From: Calliopsis andreniformis | Lineage: Eukaryota > Arthropoda > Insecta > Hymenoptera > Andrenidae | DNA: 64,000 bases | Direction of reading: 5' to 3' | Assembly (NCBI RefSeq): GCF_051401765.1 | Contig: NW_027480422.1 | Coordinates: 18,494,001 to 18,558,000, forward strand | Shown here: piece after piece, positions 1 to 12,069 of the stretch | Numbering within the stretch: the stretch's first letter is position 1 | Layout of the letters: the number at the start of each line of letters is the position of its first letter | The notes under the pieces: model-generated | Database searches by the model: none | Seen by the model: only the letters and a program-made list of their open reading frames with translations | Told to the model about the DNA's origin: nothing | Position numbers and translations under genes: made by a program

Positions 1-71
1 AGGCTTCACTCTAGGGCGTTCCTCCACCAGATCGAATATCTAAGGCCTTAGAGGTCTACGCCCGGAGCCTA

Positions 72-3000
72 AAATACAATGAAAATACAACTGTTTTTCC
101 ATCGCATAAAATGAATAATTGCAATCAGTGTGAAAGTAATGGTCATTTCTACGTTCCAGGCAACCTAGGCTTCGCTCTAGGGCGTTGCTCCAACAGATCG
201 AATAGTTAGAGCCTAAGAAGTCAATGCCAGACGCATAAAATACAAAACAATTGCAACAGTTTTTCCATCGTATAAAACGAATAATTGCATCCAGAGTGAA
301 AGTAACGGTCATTTCTACGTTCCGGGCAACCTAGGCTTCGCTCTAGGGCGTTGCACCACCAGTTCGAATAGCTAGGGATTTAGAATTCAACGCCAGAAGC
401 AAAAAATACAACAAAGATACAACAGTCTTTCCATCGTATAACAGGAATAACTGGAACCAGTGTGAAAGTACTGATCATTTCTGCGCTCCGGGCAACCTAG
501 GCTTCATACTAGCGCGTTTCTTCACCAGATACAATAGCTAGGGACTTAGAATTCAACGCCAGAAACATAAAATACAATAAAAATACCCCAGTTTTTCATC
601 ATATAACAGGAATAATTGCAACCAGTGTGAAAGTAATTGTCATTTCTACGTTCCGGGCAACCTAGGCTTCACTCTAGGGCGTTGCTCCACCACATCGAAT
701 AGCTACGGCCTTAGCAGTCAACGCCAGAAGCATAAAATACAATACAAATAAAACAGTTTTTCCATCGTACAACAGGAATAACTGCAACCAGTGTGAAAGT
801 ACTGGTCATTTCTACGTCCCGTGCAACCTAGGCTTCAGACTAGGGCGTTTCTCCACCAGATCGAATAGTTAGGGCCTTAGAAGTCAACGCCCGAAGCATA
901 AAATACAATGAAGATACAACAGTTTTTCATCGTATAGCAGGAATAATTGCAACCAGTGTGAAAGTAATGGTCATTTATACGTTCCGGCCAACCTAGGCTT
1001 CACTCTAGGGAGTTGTTCAACCAGATCGAATTGTTAGGTCCTTAGAGCTCAACGCTAGAAGCATAAAATACAAAACAAATACAACAGTTTTTGCATCGTA
1101 TAAAACGAGCAATTGCAACCGGTGTGAAAGTTATGGCCATTTCTACGTTCCGGGCAACCTAGGATTTAATATAGGGCGTTGTTCCACCAGATCGAATAGC
1201 AAGGGCCTAAGAAGTCAACGTCAGAAGCATAACATACAATATAAATACAACGGTTTTTACATCGTATAAAACGTATAATTGCATCCATTGTGCAAGTAAT
1301 GGCCATTTCTACGCGGCGGGCAACCTACGCTTCACTCTAGGGCGTTGCTCCACCAGATCGAATAGTTAGGGCCTTAGAAGTCAACGCCCGAAGCATAAAA
1401 AGCAAAATAGATACAACAGTTTTTCCATTGTATAAAACGAATAATTGCAACCGGTGTGAAACTTATGGTCACTTCTATGTTCCGTGCAACCTAGCCTTCA
1501 CTCTAGGGCGTTGCTCCACCAGATCGATTAGCTACGGACTTAGAAGTCAACACCAGAAGCATAAAATACAATAAGAGTGCAACAATTTTTCCATCGTGTA
1601 ACACGAATAATTGCAACCAGTGTGAAGGTGATAGTCATTTCTACGTTCCGGGCAACCTAGGCTTCACTCTAGGGCGTCGTTCCACCACATCGAATTGTTA
1701 GGGCCTTGGAAGTCAACGCCAGAATCATAAAATACAAAACAAATACAACAGTTTTTCCATCGTATGAAACGAATAATTGCAACCGGTGTGAAAGTTATCG
1801 TCATTTATACGTTCCGGGCAACCTAGGCTTCAGTCTAGGGCGATGCACCACCAGATCGAATTGTTAGGGCCTAAGAAGTCAACGCCAGTGGCATAAAATA
1901 CAAAACAAATACAACAGCTTTTCCATCGTATAAAACGAATAATTGCAACCGGTGTGAAAGTTATGGCCATTTCTACGATCCGGGCAACCTAGGCTTCACT
2001 CTAGGGCGTCGCTCCACCAGATAGAATAGATAGGGCCTTAGAAGTCAACGCCCGAAGCATAAAATACAATAAAGATACAACAGTATTTCCATCGTATAAC
2101 AGGAGTAATTGCAACCAGTGTGAAAGTGATGGTCATTTTTACGTTCTGGGCGACCTAGGCTTCGCTCTAGGGCGTTGCTCCACCAGATCGAATTGTTAGG
2201 ACCTTAGAAGTCAACGCCAGAAGTGTAAAATACAAAACAAATGCAACAGTTTTTCCATCTTATAAAGCGAATAATTGCAACCGGTGTGAAATTAATGGTT
2301 ATTTCTACGTTCCGGGCAACCTAGGATTCAATCTAGGTCGTTGTTGCGCCACATCGAATAGCTACGGCCTTAGAAGTCAACGCCAGAAGCATAAAATACA
2401 ATATAAATACAACAGTTTTTCCATCGTATAAAATGAATAATTGCAAACAGTGTGGAAGTAACGGTCATTTCTACGTTCCGGCAACCTAGGCTTCACTCTA
2501 GGGCGTTGCTCCACGAGATCGAATAGTTAGGGCCTTAGAAGTCAACGCCCAAAGCATAAAATACAATACAGATACAACAGTTTTTCCATCGTATAAAACG
2601 AATAATTGCAACCGGTGTGAAAGTTATGGCCATTTCTACGTTCCGGGCAACCTAGGCTTCGCTCTAGGGCGTTGCTCCACCAGATCGAATAGTCAGGGCC
2701 TTAGAAGTCAACGCCCTAAGCACAAAATACAATGAAAATGCGACAGTTTTTCCATGGTATAAAATGAATAATTGCAATCAGTGTGAAGGTAATGGTCATT
2801 TCTACGTTCAAGGCAACCTAGGCTCCGCCCTAGGGCGTTGCTCCACCAGATCGAATAGTTAGGGCCTTAGAAGTCAACGCCCGAAGCATAAAATACAATG
2901 AAAATTCAAGGGTTTTTCCATCGTATAACACGAATGGTTCCAACCCGTGTGAAAGTGATAGTCATTTCTACGTTCCGGGCAACCAAGGCTTCAATCTAGG

Positions 3001-5540
3001 GCCTAGCACCACCAGATCGAATAGCTAGGGATTTAGAATTCAACGCCAGAAGCAAAAAATACAATAAAAATACAACAGTCTTTCCATCGTATAACAGGAA
3101 TAACTGGAACCAGTGTGAAAGTACTGATCATTTCTACGTTCCGGCCAACCTAGGCTCACACTAGCGCGCTTCTTCACCAGATAGAATAGCTAGGGACTAA
3201 GAATTCAACGCCAGAAGCCTAAAATACAATAAAAATACAACAGTTTTTCATCATATAACAGAAATAATTGCAACCAGTGTGAAAGTAATAGTCATTTCTA
3301 CGTTCCGGGCAACCTAGGCTTCACACTAGGGAGTTGCTCCACCACATCGTATAGCTACGGCCTTAGAAGTCAACGTCAGAAGCATAAAATACAATATAAA
3401 TACAACAGTTTTTCCATCGTATAAAATGAATAATTGCAAACAGTGTGGAAGTAATGGCCATTTCTACGTTCCGGGCAACCTAGGCTTCACTCTAGGGCGT
3501 TGCTCCACCAGATCGAATAGTTAGGGCCTTAGAAGTCAACGCCCGAAGCATAAAATACTATAAAGATACAACAGTTTTTCCATCGTATAACAGGAGTAAT
3601 TGCAACTAGTGTGAAAGTGATGGTCATTTTTACGTTCTGGGCGACCTAGGCTTCGCTCTAGGGAGTTGCTCCACCACACCGAATAGCTACGGCCTTAGAA
3701 GTCAACGCCAGAAGCATAAAATACAATATAAATACAACAGTTTTTCCATCGTATAAAATGAATAATTCAAATCAGTGTGAAGGTAATGGTCATTTCTACG
3801 TTCCGGGCAACCTAGGCATCACTCTAGGGCGTTGCTCCACCAGATCGAATAGCTAGGGCCTAAGAAGTCAACGCCAGAAGCATAAAACACAATATAAATA
3901 CAACACCTTTTCCATCGTATAAAACGAATAATTGCAACCAGTGTGAAAGTTAAGGTTATTTCTACATTCCGGCCAACCTAGTCTTCGCTCTAGGGCGTTG
4001 CTCCAACAGATCGAATAGTTAGAGCCTAAGAAGTCAATGCCAGACGCATAAAATAGAAAACGATTACAACAGTTTTTCCATCGTATAAAACGAACAATTG
4101 CATCCAGAGTGAAAGTAACGGTCATTTCTACGTTCCGGCAACCTAGGCTTCACTCTAGGGCGTTGCTCCACGAGATCGAATAGTTAGGGCCTTAGAAGTC
4201 AACGCCCAAAGCATAAAATACAATACAGATACAACAGTTTTTCAATCCTATAAAACGAGTAATTGCAACCGGTGTGGAAGTAATGGCCATTTTTACGTTC
4301 CGGGCAACCTAGGCTTCACTCTAGGGCGTCGCTCCACCAGATCGAATAGATAGGGCCTTAGAAGTCAACGCCCGAAGCATAAAATACAATAAAGATACAA
4401 CAGTTTTTCCATCGTATAACAGGAGTAATTGCAACCAGTGTGAAAGTGATGGTCATTTTTACGTTCTGGGCCACCTAGGCTTCGCTCTAGGGCGTTGCTC
4501 CACCAGATCGAATTGTTAGGGCCTTAGAAGTCAACGCCAGAAGTGAAAAATACAAAACAAATGCAACAGTTTTTCCATCTTATAAAGCGAATAATTGCAA
4601 CCGGTGTGAAATTTATGGTCATTTCTACGTTCCGGGCAACCTAGGATTCAATCTAGGTCGTTGTCCCGCCACATCGAATAGCTACGGCCTTAGAAGTCAA
4701 CGCCAGAAGCATAAAATAGAATATAAATACAACAGTTTTTCCATCGTAAAAATGAATAATTGCAAACAGTGTGGAAGTAATGGCCATTTTTACGTTCCGG
4801 CAACCTAGCCTTCACTCTGGGGCGCTGTTCCACCAGATCGAATAATTAGGGCCTTAGAAGTCAACGCCAGAAGCATAAAACACAATATAAATACAACAGG
4901 TGTTCCATCGTATAAAACGAATAATTGCAACCAGTGTGAAAGTAATGACCATTCCTCGATCCGGGCAACCTAGGCTTCACTCTAGGGCGTTGTTCCACCA
5001 CATCGATTTGTTAGGGCCTTGGAAGTCAACGCCAGAATCATAAAATACAAAACAAATGCAACAGTTTTTCCATCGTATAAAACGAATAATTGCAACCGGT
5101 GTGAAAGTTATGGTTATTTCTACGTTCCGGGCAACCTAGCCTTCACACTAGGCCGTTGCTCCTCCAGATGGAATAGTTATGGCCCTAGAAGTCAACGCCC
5201 GAAGCATAACATACAATGAAAATGCAACGGTTTTTCCATCGTATAACACGAATAATTGCAACCAGTGTGAAAGCGATAGTCATTTCTAGGTTCCGGGCAA
5301 CCTAGGCTTCCATCTAGGGTGTTGCTCGACCAGATCGAATTGCTAGGGCCTTAGAAGTCTACGCCCGGAGCCTAAAATACAATAAAAATACAACAGTTCT
5401 TCCATCGTATAAAATGAATAATTGCAATCAGTGTGAAGGTAATGGTCATTTCTACGTTCCGGGCAACCTAGGATTCAATCTAGGGCGTTGTTCCACCACA
5501 TCGAATAGCTACGGCCTTAGGAGTCAACGCCAGAAGCATA
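72..5540 (+). repeat. 33-monomer higher-order block, copy 1
   Basis: The block is 5469 bp, or 33 monomers. From about 72 to about 3300 it matches 5541-8770 at offset 5469, with a single substitution noticed (base 978 against 6447). From about 3155 to 5549 it matches 9619-12013 at offset 6464, again almost perfectly. The left edge lies in the A-rich part of a monomer. Bases 1-71 before it instead resemble 5341-5410, the last stretch of this same unit, so the window seems to open inside another tandem copy or its edge. The array therefore probably continues to the left. Confidence 0.88.
3482..3647 (+). repeat. Representative 166 bp monomer
   Basis: This unit shows the common layout, numbering the A of AGGCTTC as 1. 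The AvrII-type palindrome CCTAGG spans the junction between monomers. CTAGGGCG lies near 11-18 and CCACCAGATCGAAT near 24-36. A dyad TTAGGGCCTAA (or CCTTA, as here) lies at 40-50, and GAAGTCAACGCC at 51-62. An A-rich stretch runs from 70 to 90, T5 from 94 to 98, and TATAAAA or TATAACA from 105 to 111. GCAACCAGTGTGAAAG covers 121-136 and CATTTCTACGTTCCGGGC about 144-161. Most variation between monomers falls in 40-62, 75-92 and 105-140. The segments around 1-18 and 144-166 change least. Confidence 0.9.
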
Positions 5541-8500
5541 AAATACAATGAAAATACAACTGTTTTTCCATCGCATAAAATGAATAATTGCAATCAGTGT
5601 GAAAGTAATGGTCATTTCTACGTTCCAGGCAACCTAGGCTTCGCTCTAGGGCGTTGCTCCAACAGATCGAATAGTTAGAGCCTAAGAAGTCAATGCCAGA
5701 CGCATAAAATACAAAACAATTGCAACAGTTTTTCCATCGTATAAAACGAATAATTGCATCCAGAGTGAAAGTAACGGTCATTTCTACGTTCCGGGCAACC
5801 TAGGCTTCGCTCTAGGGCGTTGCACCACCAGTTCGAATAGCTAGGGATTTAGAATTCAACGCCAGAAGCAAAAAATACAACAAAGATACAACAGTCTTTC
5901 CATCGTATAACAGGAATAACTGGAACCAGTGTGAAAGTACTGATCATTTCTGCGCTCCGGGCAACCTAGGCTTCATACTAGCGCGTTTCTTCACCAGATA
6001 CAATAGCTAGGGACTTAGAATTCAACGCCAGAAACATAAAATACAATAAAAATACCCCAGTTTTTCATCATATAACAGGAATAATTGCAACCAGTGTGAA
6101 AGTAATTGTCATTTCTACGTTCCGGGCAACCTAGGCTTCACTCTAGGGCGTTGCTCCACCACATCGAATAGCTACGGCCTTAGCAGTCAACGCCAGAAGC
6201 ATAAAATACAATACAAATAAAACAGTTTTTCCATCGTACAACAGGAATAACTGCAACCAGTGTGAAAGTACTGGTCATTTCTACGTCCCGTGCAACCTAG
6301 GCTTCAGACTAGGGCGTTTCTCCACCAGATCGAATAGTTAGGGCCTTAGAAGTCAACGCCCGAAGCATAAAATACAATGAAGATACAACAGTTTTTCATC
6401 GTATAGCAGGAATAATTGCAACCAGTGTGAAAGTAATGGTCATTTCTACGTTCCGGCCAACCTAGGCTTCACTCTAGGGAGTTGTTCAACCAGATCGAAT
6501 TGTTAGGTCCTTAGAGCTCAACGCTAGAAGCATAAAATACAAAACAAATACAACAGTTTTTGCATCGTATAAAACGAGCAATTGCAACCGGTGTGAAAGT
6601 TATGGCCATTTCTACGTTCCGGGCAACCTAGGATTTAATATAGGGCGTTGTTCCACCAGATCGAATAGCAAGGGCCTAAGAAGTCAACGTCAGAAGCATA
6701 ACATACAATATAAATACAACGGTTTTTACATCGTATAAAACGTATAATTGCATCCATTGTGCAAGTAATGGCCATTTCTACGCGGCGGGCAACCTACGCT
6801 TCACTCTAGGGCGTTGCTCCACCAGATCGAATAGTTAGGGCCTTAGAAGTCAACGCCCGAAGCATAAAAAGCAAAATAGATACAACAGTTTTTCCATTGT
6901 ATAAAACGAATAATTGCAACCGGTGTGAAACTTATGGTCACTTCTATGTTCCGTGCAACCTAGCCTTCACTCTAGGGCGTTGCTCCACCAGATCGATTAG
7001 CTACGGACTTAGAAGTCAACACCAGAAGCATAAAATACAATAAGAGTGCAACAATTTTTCCATCGTGTAACACGAATAATTGCAACCAGTGTGAAGGTGA
7101 TAGTCATTTCTACGTTCCGGGCAACCTAGGCTTCACTCTAGGGCGTCGTTCCACCACATCGAATTGTTAGGGCCTTGGAAGTCAACGCCAGAATCATAAA
7201 ATACAAAACAAATACAACAGTTTTTCCATCGTATGAAACGAATAATTGCAACCGGTGTGAAAGTTATCGTCATTTATACGTTCCGGGCAACCTAGGCTTC
7301 AGTCTAGGGCGATGCACCACCAGATCGAATTGTTAGGGCCTAAGAAGTCAACGCCAGTGGCATAAAATACAAAACAAATACAACAGCTTTTCCATCGTAT
7401 AAAACGAATAATTGCAACCGGTGTGAAAGTTATGGCCATTTCTACGATCCGGGCAACCTAGGCTTCACTCTAGGGCGTCGCTCCACCAGATAGAATAGAT
7501 AGGGCCTTAGAAGTCAACGCCCGAAGCATAAAATACAATAAAGATACAACAGTATTTCCATCGTATAACAGGAGTAATTGCAACCAGTGTGAAAGTGATG
7601 GTCATTTTTACGTTCTGGGCGACCTAGGCTTCGCTCTAGGGCGTTGCTCCACCAGATCGAATTGTTAGGACCTTAGAAGTCAACGCCAGAAGTGTAAAAT
7701 ACAAAACAAATGCAACAGTTTTTCCATCTTATAAAGCGAATAATTGCAACCGGTGTGAAATTAATGGTTATTTCTACGTTCCGGGCAACCTAGGATTCAA
7801 TCTAGGTCGTTGTTGCGCCACATCGAATAGCTACGGCCTTAGAAGTCAACGCCAGAAGCATAAAATACAATATAAATACAACAGTTTTTCCATCGTATAA
7901 AATGAATAATTGCAAACAGTGTGGAAGTAACGGTCATTTCTACGTTCCGGCAACCTAGGCTTCACTCTAGGGCGTTGCTCCACGAGATCGAATAGTTAGG
8001 GCCTTAGAAGTCAACGCCCAAAGCATAAAATACAATACAGATACAACAGTTTTTCCATCGTATAAAACGAATAATTGCAACCGGTGTGAAAGTTATGGCC
8101 ATTTCTACGTTCCGGGCAACCTAGGCTTCGCTCTAGGGCGTTGCTCCACCAGATCGAATAGTCAGGGCCTTAGAAGTCAACGCCCTAAGCACAAAATACA
8201 ATGAAAATGCGACAGTTTTTCCATGGTATAAAATGAATAATTGCAATCAGTGTGAAGGTAATGGTCATTTCTACGTTCAAGGCAACCTAGGCTCCGCCCT
8301 AGGGCGTTGCTCCACCAGATCGAATAGTTAGGGCCTTAGAAGTCAACGCCCGAAGCATAAAATACAATGAAAATTCAAGGGTTTTTCCATCGTATAACAC
8401 GAATGGTTCCAACCCGTGTGAAAGTGATAGTCATTTCTACGTTCCGGGCAACCAAGGCTTCAATCTAGGGCCTAGCACCACCAGATCGAATAGCTAGGGA

Positions 8501-11500
8501 TTTAGAATTCAACGCCAGAAGCAAAAAATACAATAAAAATACAACAGTCTTTCCATCGTATAACAGGAATAACTGGAACCAGTGTGAAAGTACTGATCAT
8601 TTCTACGTTCCGGCCAACCTAGGCTCACACTAGCGCGCTTCTTCACCAGATAGAATAGCTAGGGACTAAGAATTCAACGCCAGAAGCCTAAAATACAATA
8701 AAAATACAACAGTTTTTCATCATATAACAGAAATAATTGCAACCAGTGTGAAAGTAATAGTCATTTCTACGTTCCGGGCAACCTAGGCTTCACTCTAGGG
8801 GGTTGCTCCACCACACCGAATAGCTACGGCCTTAGAAGTCAACGCCAGAAGCATAAAATACAATATAAATACAACAGTTTTTCCATCGTATAAAATGAAT
8901 AATTGCAAACAGTGTGGAAGTAATGGCCATTTCTACGTTCCGGGCAACCTAGGCTTCACTCTAGGGCGTTGCTCCACCAGATCGAATAGTTAGGGCCTTA
9001 GAAGTCAACGCCCGAAGCATAAAATACTATAAAGATACAACAGTTTTTCCATCGTATAACAGGAGTAATTGCAACTAGTGTGAAAGTGATGGTCATTTTT
9101 ACGTTCTGGGCGACCTAGGCTTCGCTCTAGGGCGTTGCTCCACCAGATCGAATTGTTAGGGCCTTAGAAGTCAAAGCCAGAAGCGTAAAATACAAAACAA
9201 GTGCAACAGTTTTTCCATCGTATAAAGCGAATAATTGCAATCGGTGTGAAATTTATGGTCATTTCTACGTTCCGGGCAACCTAGACTTCGCTCTAGGGCG
9301 TTGCTCCACCGGATCGAATAGTTAGGGCCTAAGAAGTCAACGCCAGAAGCATAAAACAGAATATAAATACAACAGCTGTTCCACCGTATAAAACGAATAA
9401 TTGCAACCAATGTGAAAGTGATAGACATTTCTACGTTTCGGGCAACCTAGGATTCAATCTAGGGCGTTGTTCCACCGGATCGAGTTGTTAGGGCCTTACA
9501 AGTCAACGCCAGAAGCGTAAAATACATAACAAATGCAACAGTTTTTCGATCGTATAAAGCGAATAATTGCAACCGGTGTGAAATTTATGGTCATTTCTAC
9601 GTTCCGGGCAACCTAGGCTTCACACTAGCGCGCTTCTTCACCAGATGGAATAGCTAGGGACTAAGAATTCAACGCCAGAAGCCTAAAATACAATAAAAAT
9701 ACAACAGTTTTTCATCATATAACAGAAATAATTGCAACCAGTGTGAAAGTAATAGTCATTTCTACGTTCCGGGCAACCTAGGCTTCACACTAGGGAGTTG
9801 CTCCACCACATCGTATAGCTACGGCCTTAGAAGTCAACGTCAGAAGCATAAAATACAATATAAATACAACAGTTTTTCCATCGTATAAAATGAATAATTG
9901 CAAACAGTGTGGAAGTAATGGCCATTTCTACGTTCCGGGCAACCTAGGCTTCACTCTAGGGCGTTGCTCCACCAGATCGAATAGTTAGGGCCTTAGAAGT
10001 CAACGCCCGAAGCATAAAATACTATAAAGATACAACAGTTTTTCCATCGTATAACAGGAGTAATTGCAACTAGTGTGAAAGTGATGGTCATTTTTACGTT
10101 CTGGGCGACCTAGGCTTCGCTCTAGGGAGTTGCTCCACCACACCGAATAGCTACGGCCTTAGAAGTCAACGCCAGAAGCATAAAATACAATATAAATACA
10201 ACAGTTTTTCCATCGTATAAAATGAATAATTCAAATCAGTGTGAAGGTAATGGTCATTTCTACGTTCCGGGCAACCTAGGCATCACTCTAGGGCGTTGCT
10301 CCACCAGATCGAATAGCTAGGGCCTAAGAAGTCAACGCCAGAAGCATAAAACACAATATAAATACAACACCTTTTCCATCGTATAAAACGAATAATTGCA
10401 ACCAGTGTGAAAGTTAAGGTTATTTCTACATTCCGGCCAACCTAGTCTTCGCTCTAGGGCGTTGCTCCAACAGATCGAATAGTTAGAGCCTAAGAAGTCA
10501 ATGCCAGACGCATAAAATAGAAAACGATTACAACAGTTTTTCCATCGTATAAAACGAACAATTGCATCCAGAGTGAAAGTAACGGTCATTTCTACGTTCC
10601 GGCAACCTAGGCTTCACTCTAGGGCGTTGCTCCACGAGATCGAATAGTTAGGGCCTTAGAAGTCAACGCCCAAAGCATAAAATACAATACAGATACAACA
10701 GTTTTTCAATCCTATAAAACGAGTAATTGCAACCGGTGTGGAAGTAATGGCCATTTTTACGTTCCGGGCAACCTAGGCTTCACTCTAGGGCGTCGCTCCA
10801 CCAGATCGAATAGATAGGGCCTTAGAAGTCAACGCCCGAAGCATAAAATACAATAAAGATACAACAGTTTTTCCATCGTATAACAGGAGTAATTGCAACC
10901 AGTGTGAAAGTGATGGTCATTTTTACGTTCTGGGCCACCTAGGCTTCGCTCTAGGGCGTTGCTCCACCAGATCGAATTGTTAGGGCCTTAGAAGTCAACG
11001 CCAGAAGTGAAAAATACAAAACAAATGCAACAGTTTTTCCATCTTATAAAGCGAATAATTGCAACCGGTGTGAAATTTATGGTCATTTCTACGTTCCGGG
11101 CAACCTAGGATTCAATCTAGGTCGTTGTCCCGCCACATCGAATAGCTACGGCCTTAGAAGTCAACGCCAGAAGCATAAAATAGAATATAAATACAACAGT
11201 TTTTCCATCGTAAAAATGAATAATTGCAAACAGTGTGGAAGTAATGGCCATTTTTACGTTCCGGCAACCTAGCCTTCACTCTGGGGCGCTGTTCCACCAG
11301 ATCGAATAATTAGGGCCTTAGAAGTCAACGCCAGAAGCATAAAACACAATATAAATACAACAGGTGTTCCATCGTATAAAACGAATAATTGCAACCAGTG
11401 TGAAAGTAATGACCATTCCTCGATCCGGGCAACCTAGGCTTCACTCTAGGGCGTTGTTCCACCACATCGATTTGTTAGGGCCTTGGAAGTCAACGCCAGA

Positions 11501-12004
11501 ATCATAAAATACAAAACAAATGCAACAGTTTTTCCATCGTATAAAACGAATAATTGCAACCGGTGTGAAAGTTATGGTTATTTCTACGTTCCGGGCAACC
11601 TAGCCTTCACACTAGGCCGTTGCTCCTCCAGATGGAATAGTTATGGCCCTAGAAGTCAACGCCCGAAGCATAACATACAATGAAAATGCAACGGTTTTTC
11701 CATCGTATAACACGAATAATTGCAACCAGTGTGAAAGCGATAGTCATTTCTAGGTTCCGGGCAACCTAGGCTTCCATCTAGGGTGTTGCTCGACCAGATC
11801 GAATTGCTAGGGCCTTAGAAGTCTACGCCCGGAGCCTAAAATACAATAAAAATACAACAGTTCTTCCATCGTATAAAATGAATAATTGCAATCAGTGTGA
11901 AGGTAATGGTCATTTCTACGTTCCGGGCAACCTAGGATTCAATCTAGGGCGTTGTTCCACCACATCGAATAGCTACGGCCTTAGGAGTCAACGCCAGAAG
12001 CATA
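5541..12004 (+). repeat. 33-monomer block, copy 2, expanded to 39 monomers
   Basis: This copy is 6464 bp and directly abuts copy 1. It equals copy 1 plus 995 bp (six monomers) gained around 8.6-10.1 kb. Left and right portions align to copy 1 at offsets 5469 and 6464. The match ends at about 12013, where copy 1 would begin again with AATACAATGAAAATAC but this copy reads AATACAATATAAATAC. Differences from copy 1 are otherwise very few, so the duplication is recent relative to the divergence among monomers. Confidence 0.88.
8623..10127 (+). repeat. Six-monomer (995 bp) internal expansion
   Basis: About three monomers at 8623-9131 recur at 9618-10127 (offset 995). They flank three other monomers (9132-9617) that lack a direct counterpart at this place in copy 1. 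Both outer segments correspond to the single segment 3155-3665 of copy 1. The 9618 copy agrees with copy 1 at a run of variants (CACACTAGGGAGTTG and ATCGTATAG) where the 8770-8825 copy differs. The 9.6 kb segment is therefore the closer relative. Unequal exchange with a six-monomer slip is the simplest explanation. Confidence 0.8.
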
Positions 12005-12069
12005 AAATACAATATAAATACAACAGTTTTTCCATCGTATAAAATGAATAATTGCAAACACTGTGGAAG
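12005..12069 (+). repeat. Junction between the 33-mer and 48-mer blocks
   Basis: These roughly 65 bases are ordinary monomer sequence between the end of the match to copy 1 and the start of the 7966-offset match. Just upstream of the junction the text reads ACTGTGGAAGTAATGG, whereas the equivalent at 20027 reads AGTGTGAAGGTAATGG. The change of block therefore falls within the segment before GTCATTTCTACG. There is no foreign DNA at the joint. Confidence 0.6.
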
